64,000 nt of DNA from PSRI01 sp041484195 (GCA_041484195.1 JBGPHC010000008.1:1-64000); one strand, 5' to 3'; positions 9,010 to 18,663 are shown, counted from the first letter of the stretch. The notes: generated by a model not told the origin, from the letters alone. Program-made: numbers and translations.

Positions 9010-9447
9010 ATGAAAAAGATTCACATAGTAGCCTTAGTAGTGATCGCGGCAGCAATTGCCTACCTGCTGATCACAATGTCTAAAGACCTCACCACGTACG
9101 ATACCATTGCTTCTGCTCAGCAAAAGCAGGGGAAATTCATTCATTTGATTGGGAAACTTGATCGTAGCAGGCCTATTGAATATGATCCGGTGAAGGATCC
9201 TAATTACCTCGCCTTTTATGCCGTGGATTCATTGGGTGGACAAACTAAGGTCATCTACCATAGTACCAAACCCCCGGAGCTTGAAATGAGTGAAAGGATT
9301 GTAATGAAAGGGAAGATGAATGGGAATGTTTTTGAGTGCAAAGAAATCCTGTTGAAATGTCCATCCAAATATAAAGATGACCCAGGTCAACATCAAGCTA
9401 CCACTGAAAAGAAGAATTCAGAGAATAATCCACAATCACAGTATTAA
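9010..9447 (+). CDS. ccmE: cytochrome c maturation protein CcmE (haem chaperone, Cys variant)
   Basis: A 145-residue periplasmic haem chaperone with one N-terminal membrane anchor (about residues 5-23) and an OB-fold domain. In the classical protein haem is bound at HxxxY; here the matching site reads CPSKY (Cys117-Tyr121), the CxxxY form described for archaeal and some deltaproteobacterial CcmE proteins. A second cysteine, Cys110, precedes it. The C-terminus is a short charged tail. The gene is six bases upstream of ccmF, so the two should act together in delivering haem to apocytochromes such as the one at 3.6 kb. Confidence 0.85.
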   Translation: MKKIHIVALVVIAAAIAYLLITMSKDLTTYDTIASAQQKQGKFIHLIGKLDRSRPIEYDPVKDPNYLAFYAVDSLGGQTKVIYHSTKPPELEMSERIVMKGKMNGNVFECKEILLKCPSKYKDDPGQHQATTEKKNSENNPQSQY

Positions 9448-9453
9448 CCAGAC

Positions 9454-11913
9454 ATGCTATACCAGGGTGAACATTTACTGATAGGGCAAATCGGGCATTT
9501 TTTCGCAATACTTTCTTTCGTCGCTTCCCTGGTTGCCACTTTCGCATATTTCAAGGCTACGCAAGCCACCATCCTTACGGAACACGACAGTTGGAGAAGG
9601 ATGGCCAGGATTGCTTTCCTTGTTGAAACCCTGTCTGTCATTGGAATATTCGTCGGGATGTACGGTATCATCTACAACCATTATTTTGAATATAACTACG
9701 CTTATCAGCATTCCAAACGGAACATGGAGACCCAATACCTTCTCAGTTCCTGCTGGGGCGGCCAGGAAGGCAGTTTCATGCTTTGGAATTTCTGGCACTG
9801 CATATTAGGATTGGTTTTGATGCGGACTTCCAAAAAGTGGGAAGCTCCGGTAATGACAGTGATCAGCCTTGCACAGGTATTCATAGCATCCTTCCTGATC
9901 GGAATATATTTCTTCAATACGAAGGTTGGCAGCAGTCCCTTTAGTTTGCTGCGCGATGATTCATTGGGCGCTCCGATTTTTCAGGATCCCCAGTACCTGC
10001 AGAAATATATTACTGATGGGAGCGGACTGAATGTATTGTTACAGAATTATTGGATGGTCATTCATCCGCCCATACTATTCCTGGGTTTTTCTTCCACCAT
10101 TGTTCCTTTCGCATTTGCGGTTGCCGGATTGTGGAAGAAGCAGTATGGCGAATGGACAAAAACAGCACTGCCCTGGGCCTTATTCAGCGCGGGAATCCTG
10201 GGTTTGGGGGTGATGATGGGTGCTGCATGGGCTTATGAATCACTCACTTTTGGCGGATACTGGGCATGGGACCCCGTGGAAAATGCATCATTTGTTCCCT
10301 GGCTGGTGATGGTGGCAGGCATCCACACCATGCTGATCTTCAGATCAACCGGTTATTCTTTGAAAGCCTCATTCTGGTTTTGTTCTCTGAGTTTCTTATT
10401 GATACTCTATTCTACTTTCCTCACGCGCACGGGCGTTCTGGGCGACACTTCCGTTCACTCTTTCACCGGAGAAGGAAATTCATTATACTGGCACCTGATA
10501 GTCATGATGGGAGTTTTTCTTTTGATAAGCGCCGGACTATATTTCAGGAACCGGAAAAATATTCCCGTAATCCATAAGGAGGAAAGCGTTTCATCTCGTG
10601 AATTCTGGATGTTTGTAGGTGCGCTTGTTTTATTTATCTCAGCCATCTATATTTCTGTTTTTACTTCTTTGCCCCTCATCAATAAAATATTTGGCACCAA
10701 CAAGGCAATCGGCGAAGATCCGGAATATGTTTACAACAGGGTGATGGTTTTAATTGCCGTCGTGATCGGCTTACTCACGGCCGTTACCCAATATCTCAAA
10801 TACAAGAACACGGATCGATCCTATTGGATGAAGAGAATTGCCTGGCCAACGGGGATTGCACTGGTAATTTCCATAATGATCAGTTTGTTTGGAGGCATCC
10901 ACTATGATAAATATGGTGCCGGCTATCTTGCTGCCATTCATTTGGCTTTGTTTTCCGCCATATACTCGGTAGTAGCAAATGCGGCATATATCTGGATTGG
11001 ATTGAAAGGAAAGCTGAAATCTGCGGGAGCGTCTATAGCACATTTTGGTTTTGGAATGATGCTGGCCGGAATATTGATCTCGTCATCCAAGAAAGAAGTG
11101 ATCTCCATTAACCGCACCGGCATTGTGATTCCGGGACTGAAAGATCCCAAGGGCAATGATGACAGCGGTCTTCAGAATATGACGCTGATCATGGGCGTTC
11201 CCGTGCCAATGGGAAAATATATGGTCACTTACCTGGGAGATTCAACCGCGCCTGGAGATGAAAAATTATATTTCAAGATCAATTATGTTCACAAGGATTC
11301 AGCAACCGGGCGGGTCCTGGAGGAATTCAATTTATTTCCCGATGCCTTCCTGATGAAGACAGGAGGTGGTCAGACCAGTCTTTCTGCAAACCCTTCCTCA
11401 AAACACTATTGGCATAAGGACATCTTTACATTTATTACGTCCATGCCCGATCCTGAAAGGGCCAAGGACACTTCCTCTTTTGTAAAACATTTGATTCACG
11501 AGGGTGACACTGTTTTTTATTCCAATGGATTTTTAGTCCTGGATAAGATCATTACGGCTAACAAGAACAATAATAAAGACCTGCCCCTGGTTGACAGTGC
11601 CTGGCTGGCAGCCATGACCATTTATGCTAAGAATGGGATGCAATTCAAAGCCGAACCGGCCCTTTTTGTGAAAGATAATCTTCCCATTTACAAGACTGAT
11701 ACCGTGATGGCACAGAGCCTGATTATGCAGGTGAATAAGGTGATGGGTGATGAGATAGAACTGGGACTTAAGGAATCCAATGCCGTCATGAAATATGTGA
11801 CGCTGAAGGCCTTTCAATTCCCATTTATCAATATCCTCTGGTTGGGCACCATTATCATGGTCACCGGCTTTATGATGAGCGCCCGGAGGCGTTTCCTGCT
11901 CAATCGTAACTAG
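9454..11913 (+). CDS. ccmF: haem lyase CcmF / CcsA-type cytochrome c assembly protein
   Basis: An 819-residue polytopic membrane protein. The tryptophan-rich WWD motif of haem-handling proteins (GGYWAWDPVENASFVPWL) starts near residue 267 and lies among some fifteen membrane segments. A periplasmic domain of roughly 200 residues lies near the C-terminus, before a last membrane helix. It would ligate haem, delivered by CcmE, to CxxCH motifs of exported apocytochromes. It directly follows ccmE. The ccmA, ccmB and ccmC genes are not in this window. Length and motif make the identification firm. Confidence 0.9.
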   Translation: MLYQGEHLLIGQIGHFFAILSFVASLVATFAYFKATQATILTEHDSWRRMARIAFLVETLSVIGIFVGMYGIIYNHYFEYNYAYQHSKRNMETQYLLSSCWGGQEGSFMLWNFWHCILGLVLMRTSKKWEAPVMTVISLAQVFIASFLIGIYFFNTKVGSSPFSLLRDDSLGAPIFQDPQYLQKYITDGSGLNVLLQNYWMVIHPPILFLGFSSTIVPFAFAVAGLWKKQYGEWTKTALPWALFSAGILGLGVMMGAAWAYESLTFGGYWAWDPVENASFVPWLVMVAGIHTMLIFRSTGYSLKASFWFCSLSFLLILYSTFLTRTGVLGDTSVHSFTGEGNSLYWHLIVMMGVFLLISAGLYFRNRKNIPVIHKEESVSSREFWMFVGALVLFISAIYISVFTSLPLINKIFGTNKAIGEDPEYVYNRVMVLIAVVIGLLTAVTQYLKYKNTDRSYWMKRIAWPTGIALVISIMISLFGGIHYDKYGAGYLAAIHLALFSAIYSVVANAAYIWIGLKGKLKSAGASIAHFGFGMMLAGILISSSKKEVISINRTGIVIPGLKDPKGNDDSGLQNMTLIMGVPVPMGKYMVTYLGDSTAPGDEKLYFKINYVHKDSATGRVLEEFNLFPDAFLMKTGGGQTSLSANPSSKHYWHKDIFTFITSMPDPERAKDTSSFVKHLIHEGDTVFYSNGFLVLDKIITANKNNNKDLPLVDSAWLAAMTIYAKNGMQFKAEPALFVKDNLPIYKTDTVMAQSLIMQVNKVMGDEIELGLKESNAVMKYVTLKAFQFPFINILWLGTIIMVTGFMMSARRRFLLNRN

Positions 11914-12011
11914 TGCATTATCAAAAATTTAAGTTTTTATTTCGGCAGCGAAAGGGTTACTCTTTTTGTCTCTGGGTATTAAGATCCGTATCAATTCGTT
12001 AAATTAGCAGG

Positions 12012-12632
12012 ATGACGGTGAGTGGTCAAACATATGGTAAATTCTTCCTGTCCCTGCTTTGTCTGGGATGCCTGATTTCTTCGGCGCCGGCACAGTCTGG
12101 ATCCTCGCAAAATGACTCACTCCTGGTTCCCGCCATTGTCTACCAGGGCGATACCATACCCTATAAAGAACTTTCAGAAGTCTTGATCCTGGGTAAAATG
12201 ACCGACGCGCAAAGGGAGGCTTACCGCAAGTGGACCAGGCTTCGCAACGCCGTATATGTGACCTATCCTTATGCCAAAAAAGCGGGTGCCGTTTTTAATG
12301 ACATAAACCTGCACCTGGTGGGTGTAACTGACAGGACTAAGCGAAAAGCTTATATTAAGACGAGGGAAAAGGACCTGCGCCGGGAATTCGCCAAGCCACT
12401 CATGGAGCTATCTGTTTATCAGGGAAAAATATTGATGAAGCTGATCGCCCGCGAAACGGGTAATACCTGCTATCAGATCATCGACGAATACAAAGGAAGT
12501 TTTTCGGCCGGTTTCTGGCAAACGATTGCCTGGGTATTCGGCAGCAGTCTTAAACAAACCTATGATGCCAAGGGCGAAGATGCGCAGATAGAGTTGATTG
12601 TACTGGAAGTAAAGAGGATGTATGGGATTTAG
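12012..12632 (+). CDS. DUF4294-family secreted protein
   Basis: A 206-residue protein with an N-terminal signal peptide (hydrophobic to about residue 28). The rest is a charged alpha-helical domain that I recognise as DUF4294, a family largely confined to Bacteroidota, with the typical RNAVYVTYPYA stretch. The function is unknown. It stands between ccmF and punA with a good terminator directly downstream, so it is probably a single-gene transcript. Confidence 0.8.
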   Translation: MTVSGQTYGKFFLSLLCLGCLISSAPAQSGSSQNDSLLVPAIVYQGDTIPYKELSEVLILGKMTDAQREAYRKWTRLRNAVYVTYPYAKKAGAVFNDINLHLVGVTDRTKRKAYIKTREKDLRREFAKPLMELSVYQGKILMKLIARETGNTCYQIIDEYKGSFSAGFWQTIAWVFGSSLKQTYDAKGEDAQIELIVLEVKRMYGI

Positions 12633-12687
12633 AATATGCGAGGCTGGCCTTGCAATATTGCCGGAACCAATTTTCAAATAGTTTGCA

Positions 12688-12718
12688 GCCAATCATATTA
12701 TTTCTGATTGGCTTTTTT
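12688..12718 (+). terminator. rho-independent terminator after the DUF4294 gene
   Basis: The stem GCCAATCA (12688-12695) / TGATTGGC (12705-12712) is 8 bp and perfect, with a 9-nt loop, and is followed by six T residues. Confidence 0.75.
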
Positions 12719-12791
12719 ATTTGCCAAACCTGAACCCTTTTTTTCATTTAGCTAATGAACCTGGTTTGGTGGGTGAAAAGCGATGAAGACC

Positions 12792-12799
12792 TATCTTTG
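12792..12799 (+). promoter_or_regulatory. TAnnTTTG promoter element for punA
   Basis: The + strand reads TATCTTTG, 20 bases before the punA ATG. A TTTG lies 23 bases upstream of it, a slightly long but plausible -33 element. Confidence 0.55.
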
Positions 12800-12818
12800 C
12801 CGCCATTAAATATAAAAT

Positions 12819-13640
12819 ATGAGTTCTATCCTGGACCAATTAAATGAAGCGGTTGGGTTTATTAAGAAGCAATATTCAGCGACACCCGAAATTGGAATTA
12901 TACTTGGTAGTGGCCTGGGAAACCTTGTTTCAGAACTCAGGGTAGAAAAAGAAATGGCCTATGATGAGATTCCACATTTTCCTGTTTCAACCGTGGCGGG
13001 ACATTCAGGGAAATTGATTTTCGGAGAACTCTCCGGCAGAAAAGTGGTTGCCATGTCGGGCAGGCTTCATTTTTACGAAGGTTATAGAGCCCACGAGGTG
13101 GCTTTTCCCATTCGGGCAATGAAGGTGTTGGGCATTCACACTTTATTGATCAGTAACGCGGCCGGAGGCGTAAACCCATCATTTAAAGTAGGCGACCTGA
13201 TGATTATAACAGATCATATCAGCCTGGCTACAGTAAATCCCCTTGTGGGAAAGAATGAAGAATCACTGGGTCCCCGATTCCCGGATATGAGCGAACCGTA
13301 CAGGAAAGAATTGATCAGGCTGGCCAGAACGGTGATTGCAAAATTGGGCTATGAGGTAAGAGAGGGTGTTTATTTCGGCGTAACGGGACCCACGTTTGAA
13401 ACGAGGGCAGAATACAAAATGATCCATGTGCTTGGAGGCGATGCGGTAGGCATGAGCACCGTGCAGGAAGTGATTGTTGCGGTTCATGCGGGATTGCACG
13501 TGTTTGCCATTAGTGTGATTACCGACCTGGGCATTCGCGAAGCAGATAATATCATAACTCATGAAGAAGTATTGCAGGCAGCCAGGGATGCTGAGCCTAA
13601 ACTCACCAGTATTTTTAAAGAGTTAGTTAAAGCCATTTGA
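12819..13640 (+). CDS. punA: purine-nucleoside phosphorylase
   Basis: A 273-residue class I (trimeric type) PNP that splits purine nucleosides with phosphate into base and ribose-1-phosphate in the cytoplasm. Visible motifs are the phosphate-binding GSGLGN (residues 31-36), the SGRLHFYEGY segment and the VGMSTVQEVIVA segment near the purine site. The length is typical. It has its own promoter and is followed, 72 bases later, by a porin gene on the same strand. Confidence 0.93.
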   Translation: MSSILDQLNEAVGFIKKQYSATPEIGIILGSGLGNLVSELRVEKEMAYDEIPHFPVSTVAGHSGKLIFGELSGRKVVAMSGRLHFYEGYRAHEVAFPIRAMKVLGIHTLLISNAAGGVNPSFKVGDLMIITDHISLATVNPLVGKNEESLGPRFPDMSEPYRKELIRLARTVIAKLGYEVREGVYFGVTGPTFETRAEYKMIHVLGGDAVGMSTVQEVIVAVHAGLHVFAISVITDLGIREADNIITHEEVLQAARDAEPKLTSIFKELVKAI

Positions 13641-13712
13641 TCCGGGCTTGATAATCGCTCAATGCCTCCTGAATTCGAGTATTTTCGTGCATCAAATCAT
13701 TAAGCTGATTCA

Positions 13713-15722
13713 TTGAAGCGAATACATATATACCTGCTGGTTATTTTTTTTTCCTGCCAAAGCTCTTTACTGCTGGCACAAAGACCATCTCTTCCGGGGG
13801 GATTGGGCAGAATGGGTAGTTCCAGGGGTGGCGGTAAGTCAGATTCACTGCAATTTGAGCACCGGGATCCTTTTGCAGATTCGCTGACGATCCGGTTTCG
13901 CTATCTTGACTCCAGCCGCAATTATAATATTGATTCCAACCTGACAGACTATTACCGGAAGATCCCGCTGAAATGGGACCAGGCCTGGCTCGGAAATAAC
14001 GGTAATGCCACTGAGTCACTCCTGTTCAGCCCCTTCATGAAGCCTGGCTGGGACGCGGGATTTCATGCTTTCGATCTGTATGCATTCAAAGTGGAGGATA
14101 CCCGTTTTTATTATACTACCCGTCCCTATACTGAACTCAACTATCTAATAGGCAGCATCGGCGAGCAGTATATGAATCTCATGCAGACTCAGAATATCAA
14201 GCCTAATTGGAATGCAGCTTTTCAATTCAGGTTGATCAACTCGCCAGGTTTATACAAGAGCCAGAATACCAATCACGCCAATATCAGGCTGAATTCATAT
14301 TACCAGTCTCCCAACAAGAGGTATGGTCTATATTTTATTCTGTTAAACAATTCACTCCAGTCTGCGGAAAACGGCGGTATAGTATCCGACAGTTTTCTTA
14401 ACAATAAAAATTCTGCTTATGCCGACAGATTTAATATCCCTGTGAATATAGGAGGAGCAACGGCGCGTAGCCGGAATTTCTTTAACACCAAATTACTGAC
14501 TGGTAATAAATACACCGATTTCCATCTGCTCATCCGGCAGCAATTCGACCTGGGTAAGAAGGACTCGGTTGTTACCGATTCAACTGTCATCAAACTTTTC
14601 TATCCGCGCCTCCGGTTTGAATATACCTTCGACTATGGAAGCTATAATTACAAATTTCAGGACCTGACACCGGATAGCGTTTATTATAAAGGCCAGTATA
14701 ACCTGGACCTAACCCCCGGGGATACTCTTTTGTATAAGGATGGCTGGAAAGAAATTATCAATGATTTTTCTGTTTACCAATTCCCGGATATCAAGAACCA
14801 GCAGCAGTTTCTGAAATTAGGTGTGAGCGCTCAAAATCTCACATATATTTTTGATACGGGTCGTTCCCGGGATTACAATTTTTTTGCGCATGTCGAATAC
14901 CGTAACCGAACCCGAAATGGGAAATGGGATGTGCAGTCGAATGGCCAGCTATATATTAATGGCTTAAACGCCGGGGATTATATGGCCTATATCAGCCTGC
15001 AAAGGCTGTTGAGCAGGAAACTGGGATATCTGGAACTCGGTTTTCAGAATATTAACCGGACACCCTCTTTTCTCCTGGGCCATCAAACCGCTTTCCCTAT
15101 TGCATTCAAGAATGGCCTGAACAAAGAAAATATAACCCATCTTTTTGCCTCTGTACTGATACCATCCGAAAAGCTGTCGCTGGAAGGACACTATTACCTG
15201 GTGGGCAATTTTTCCTATTTGAAAGACTATTATGAAGTGGATCAGCAAACGGCCCTGTTCAACGTTTTACTCTTGAAATTGAGTAAAGAAGTTGTCCTTT
15301 CAAAATATTGGCATTGGTACCTTGATGTGGTTTTTCAAAAGACGGCGGGCGCATCTCCTTTGAATATTCCCCTTTTCTATACTCGCAACAGGTTGGTATT
15401 CGAGGGCAGGTTTTTCAAGAACCTCGTGTTGGCAACTGGGTTGGATATGCGCTATAATACCCCTTATACTGCCGATAATTATTCACCCGTACTGGGCAGA
15501 TTTTTCATACAGGATTCGATCCGGATCTCCAACAGGCCGGATATAGCGGGATTTTTGCATTTCCGGATTCGCAGCTTTACCGCATTTATACGTGCTGAAA
15601 ATATCAATAGTATTAGTTTCCAAAACGGATTCAGCTTTTCAGCCAATAACCTGGCCGCGCCGCTATATCCATATCCCGGATTCCAGTTTAAATTTGGTAT
15701 TTTCTGGGTATTTGCCAACTAA
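13713..15722 (+). CDS. putative outer-membrane porin (Porin_10-like)
   Basis: A 669-residue exported protein with a signal peptide ending near AQ at residue 22-23 and a body rich in alternating aromatic and polar residues typical of beta-barrels. It ends in phenylalanine-valine-phenylalanine-like aromatic residues, as outer-membrane proteins often do. It resembles the putative porin family PF14121 of Bacteroidota. The reading frame starts with TTG (13713); the lysine-arginine start of the signal peptide directly after it supports this uncommon start codon. Confidence 0.75.
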   Translation: MKRIHIYLLVIFFSCQSSLLLAQRPSLPGGLGRMGSSRGGGKSDSLQFEHRDPFADSLTIRFRYLDSSRNYNIDSNLTDYYRKIPLKWDQAWLGNNGNATESLLFSPFMKPGWDAGFHAFDLYAFKVEDTRFYYTTRPYTELNYLIGSIGEQYMNLMQTQNIKPNWNAAFQFRLINSPGLYKSQNTNHANIRLNSYYQSPNKRYGLYFILLNNSLQSAENGGIVSDSFLNNKNSAYADRFNIPVNIGGATARSRNFFNTKLLTGNKYTDFHLLIRQQFDLGKKDSVVTDSTVIKLFYPRLRFEYTFDYGSYNYKFQDLTPDSVYYKGQYNLDLTPGDTLLYKDGWKEIINDFSVYQFPDIKNQQQFLKLGVSAQNLTYIFDTGRSRDYNFFAHVEYRNRTRNGKWDVQSNGQLYINGLNAGDYMAYISLQRLLSRKLGYLELGFQNINRTPSFLLGHQTAFPIAFKNGLNKENITHLFASVLIPSEKLSLEGHYYLVGNFSYLKDYYEVDQQTALFNVLLLKLSKEVVLSKYWHWYLDVVFQKTAGASPLNIPLFYTRNRLVFEGRFFKNLVLATGLDMRYNTPYTADNYSPVLGRFFIQDSIRISNRPDIAGFLHFRIRSFTAFIRAENINSISFQNGFSFSANNLAAPLYPYPGFQFKFGIFWVFAN

Positions 15723-15854
15723 GCTGCTGAAGCCTTCGTTATAAATACCTGCAATACGTGCTTCAAAGGCCTTGTTCATGATTTTGTACAGCAGGAACCA
15801 TGGTTTTTAAAGCTGGAGCATAAAACATGGTGGGGCCATAGTTGCAATTCGATT

Positions 15855-15862
15855 TATCTTTG
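15855..15862 (+). promoter_or_regulatory. TAnnTTTG promoter element in the porin-TlpA intergenic region
   Basis: The + strand reads TATCTTTG, an exact match. No annotated gene follows within 100 bases, so the transcript would begin with the structured block at 15866-15925, about 300 bases ahead of the thioredoxin-like gene. Confidence 0.4.
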
Positions 15863-15983
15863 ACGTGATTTGGAGGGAGATGACTCCTGATTCGGCGCTA
15901 AAGGAGGCAGCCCCCGCCTGATCAGAACCACTTAAGACCAGGTATAATTCTTAATTTCTGAATTCATTAGAGGATAAAATAAC

Positions 15984-16061
15984 ATGACAGTAAAAATTGT
16001 AATATTTTCCATACTCAATTTCATCAAGGGACTTTTTGTGAAAAAGGACTGTTGCAAATGA
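15984..16061 (+). CDS. candidate micro-ORF, hydrophobic peptide
   Basis: A 25-codon ATG frame encodes a peptide with a hydrophobic core (residues 2-19) and a KKDCCK end. It lies downstream of a promoter element and a structured block. It matches nothing I know. It could be chance; its position and the membrane-helix-like composition are the only support. Confidence 0.2.
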   Translation: MTVKIVIFSILNFIKGLFVKKDCCK

Positions 16062-16183
16062 TGAAGCAGGATTTATTTTTCTAATTTACTCCCTGGTCAG
16101 GAGGATGCAGGGGAGCATGAATTATCCTGAATCAGAATCACAGACCGCTCGTATCAGGAAGGCAATTTTTGAAACAAAATAGG

Positions 16184-16663
16184 ATGAGACAAATTTTCGC
16201 ATTCTTTGTTGCTTTTATTCTTGTAACGGCTGCACAGTCGCAGGTCAGAATGAGGCAGGCAGCGCCTGAGATCGCCTTAAAGAATGAGCAGGGAGATACC
16301 ATTGCCCTTTCCAGTCTGAAAGGAAAAGTGGTATTGATTGATTTCTGGGCCAGTTGGTGCGGGCCATGCCGACAAAACAATCCCAGGCTCGTGGAGCTCT
16401 ATGAAAAATACAAACCGTTGGGACTTGAAATTTATGGGGTTTCAATCGACAGTAAGAAGGAGAATTGGCGAAACGCGATCCGGCAGGATAAGTTGAACTG
16501 GATACAGGTTCTGGATGACAAGGGATGGTATGCTCCTTCCACACTGGTTTATGGAGTGAATGCAATTCCAGCTTCTTACCTGCTAAACAAGAATGGAAAG
16601 ATCGTTGGAATCAACCTGGAAGGAAAAGAACTGGAACATAAATTGAAATCGCTTCTGAAATAA
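16184..16663 (+). CDS. TlpA-like thiol-disulfide oxidoreductase
   Basis: An exported thioredoxin-fold protein of 159 residues with an N-terminal signal (MRQIFAFFVAF onward) and the active site WCGPC (Cys59 and Cys62). It belongs to the AhpC/TSA-TlpA group that acts on periplasmic disulfides, for instance in cytochrome c assembly. The frame extends five codons further to a TTG at 16169, but the ATG at 16184 gives a cleaner signal peptide. It is 21 bases ahead of an MFS gene and probably co-transcribed with it. Confidence 0.87.
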   Translation: MRQIFAFFVAFILVTAAQSQVRMRQAAPEIALKNEQGDTIALSSLKGKVVLIDFWASWCGPCRQNNPRLVELYEKYKPLGLEIYGVSIDSKKENWRNAIRQDKLNWIQVLDDKGWYAPSTLVYGVNAIPASYLLNKNGKIVGINLEGKELEHKLKSLLK

Positions 16664-16684
16664 GATTTAGAATCTCAAAAATCA

Positions 16685-17875
16685 ATGCAGGAAAGCAAGT
16701 CCCCCCTGACAAGAACCATCTGGATTCTTTCTCTGGTCAGCCTGTTCACTGATATAGCCAGTGAGATGCTCTATCCGGTCATGCCGGTTTACCTGCAACA
16801 TATTGGTTTTTCCATTGTACTGATTGGTGTTTTGGAGGGTGTCGCCGAAGCGGTGGCAGGCCTCAGCAAGAGCTATTTTGGAAGGCTTTCGGATTCGAGC
16901 GGAAAACGATTGCCCTTTGTTCGGTTGGGTTATGCTATGAGCGCCATTTCCAAACCCATGATGGCGGTACTAACCCAGGTCTGGTGGATATTTTCCGCGA
17001 GGACCCTGGACCGGCTGGGTAAGGGCATCAGGACCGGAGCAAGAGATGCCATGCTCAGTGATGAAGCCAGTGTTGCCACCAAGGGATCGGTTTTTGGATT
17101 TCATAGGGCGCTGGACACCCTGGGTGCCGTGCTTGGTCCCCTGATCGCCCTGATATTCCTCAACGCCTTTCCGGGACAATATAAGAAGCTATTCCTCTAC
17201 GCATTCTTCCCTGGCATAATGGCCATTGCTCTAACATTTTTAATCCGGCCAAAAAAGAGAACTCCAAAATTGAACAGGAAATCCGTTTCCCTCCTGGAAT
17301 CATTCAGGTACTGGAAAGAATCGCCCAAGACATTTCGCCGGATAGTGTCAGCCCTAATATTATTTGCCGTATTCAACAGCTCAGATGTATTTCTGCTGCT
17401 CAAAATAAAATCAGCTGGCTTCAGCGATGAGGCGCTTATTGGTATCTATATATTCTACAACCTCATATTCGCCATCTTCGCTTATCCATTGGGGAGATTG
17501 GGAGACCGGATAGGGCTGCCGAAAGTATTTGTGCTCGGACTGGTTTTATTTAGCGCCACCTATGCGGGTTTTGCATTCGCGGATTCCGCGTATCTCTTTC
17601 TTTTCTTATTCCTGCTTTATGGAATTTACGCGGCCGCTACGGATGGCATCGCCAAGGCCTGGATCACCAACCTGGTGCAAAAGGAAGACACTGCTACTGC
17701 AATTGGCACTTATACCGGATTCCAAAGCATAGCGGCCCTTCTCGCCAGTTCCCTTGCGGGTTGGTTATGGTATGATTTCGGACCAGCTGCAACATTCCTC
17801 TCCAGCTCCATAGTCTGCATATTGGTTGCTGGCTATTTGACAAGAAATTTTATCTGGACTCATCATCGCGGCTGA
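16685..17875 (+). CDS. MFS transporter
   Basis: A 396-residue major facilitator protein with about twelve membrane helices and the motif-A-like GRLSDSSGKR loop between helices 2 and 3 (repeated as GRLGDRIGLP in the second half). The substrate is unknown. Its 3' end overlaps the convergent outer-membrane protein gene by 13 bases. Confidence 0.88.
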   Translation: MQESKSPLTRTIWILSLVSLFTDIASEMLYPVMPVYLQHIGFSIVLIGVLEGVAEAVAGLSKSYFGRLSDSSGKRLPFVRLGYAMSAISKPMMAVLTQVWWIFSARTLDRLGKGIRTGARDAMLSDEASVATKGSVFGFHRALDTLGAVLGPLIALIFLNAFPGQYKKLFLYAFFPGIMAIALTFLIRPKKRTPKLNRKSVSLLESFRYWKESPKTFRRIVSALILFAVFNSSDVFLLLKIKSAGFSDEALIGIYIFYNLIFAIFAYPLGRLGDRIGLPKVFVLGLVLFSATYAGFAFADSAYLFLFLFLLYGIYAAATDGIAKAWITNLVQKEDTATAIGTYTGFQSIAALLASSLAGWLWYDFGPAATFLSSSIVCILVAGYLTRNFIWTHHRG

Positions 17876-18663
17876 TCCGGTTCTTTCAGGGGCTTTCGGT
17901 GCCAGTCAATCCTTCTTCCCAGCAGTAGTTTGAAAATGAATCCGTCCGTAGCCCGCGTGAGCCCCCAGCCCGGACCCAGGTTGATCTCCCAATTTGGATC
18001 TACATAAAGATCTATTGCCACAAAAAGAGCATGGCTTTGATCTGGCCCGGATTCAAAATGGTTCAGGGGGCCAAGATCTCCATAATATTCCGTACCCACA
18101 TTCATCCATGAACGCATCGCGTAGCTCGCCTTGAAATTGGGCGCGAATACAGGGGCGCCGGCCTTGTCAATACCTTTTATGGTTACACCTAATGTGGGAT
18201 TGAGTGAAAGGTAAAATTTTCCCAATTGTTTGTCAATAATGGGCCTGATTTCCAGGCTCCAGGTTTCTGTGGCATATTCCTTTTTCTGGTAACCCATTTC
18301 AAGTGAGAGGCTCAGTCCCACGGGGAGCCCCCATTTTTCAGGTGCCCTCACGCGTGGACGCAAATGAGAACCGACTACCTTGTAGCCATAACCGGGACTG
18401 TAATTAGTGAATAGATAGAAACCCAATTCGAAATTCTTTGAGATACCCTGAGTGATCTCGAAGGTTTCATGCAAGGAGTGGTTGGAAGGAATTACGCCGT
18501 TGATCTTGGTCTTTTCTCCGTCGAATGTATAATTGCTGTGCAATTCAAACATGGCCGTTCCGGGATTCATTGTTGCAGAACCATAAACCTGTATTTCATA
18601 ATTATCCTGCGCGCATATTTGCAGGGAAAGAAAGACCAGTTGGATACAGACAATTTTTTTCAT
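17863..18663 (-). CDS. predicted outer-membrane beta-barrel protein, unknown function
   Basis: A 266-residue exported protein with a clear signal peptide (cut after about residue 18, CAQ) and a body of alternating hydrophobic and polar residues with many Tyr, Trp and Gly, typical of an 8-12-strand barrel. No named family is recognised. It converges on and overlaps the MFS gene by 13 bases, and lies downstream of a cupin gene on the same strand (gap 59 bases). Confidence 0.65.
   Translation of the reverse strand: MKKIVCIQLVFLSLQICAQDNYEIQVYGSATMNPGTAMFELHSNYTFDGEKTKINGVIPSNHSLHETFEITQGISKNFELGFYLFTNYSPGYGYKVVGSHLRPRVRAPEKWGLPVGLSLSLEMGYQKKEYATETWSLEIRPIIDKQLGKFYLSLNPTLGVTIKGIDKAGAPVFAPNFKASYAMRSWMNVGTEYYGDLGPLNHFESGPDQSHALFVAIDLYVDPNWEINLGPGWGLTRATDGFIFKLLLGRRIDWHRKPLKEPDQPR

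Larger units (their letters stand above)
15723..16168. other. 446-bp intergenic region with promoter, GC-rich structured block and a micro-ORF
   Basis: There is no long gene. A TATCTTTG promoter element (15855-15862) is followed at once by a purine- and GC-rich block (about 15866-15925) containing GTGATTTG, a small GGAG/CTCC hairpin and GCTAAAGG. These words recall the conserved parts of SAM-II-type riboswitches, but the 3' strand of the main stem was not found. A 25-codon frame starts at 15984. The TlpA-like gene begins further down. Confidence 0.4.

Noticed and set aside
15866..15930. intact SAM-II riboswitch
   Set aside because: GTGATTTG and GCTAAAGG are present, but the 3' strand of the first stem is missing between them, so it was kept only as a finding.
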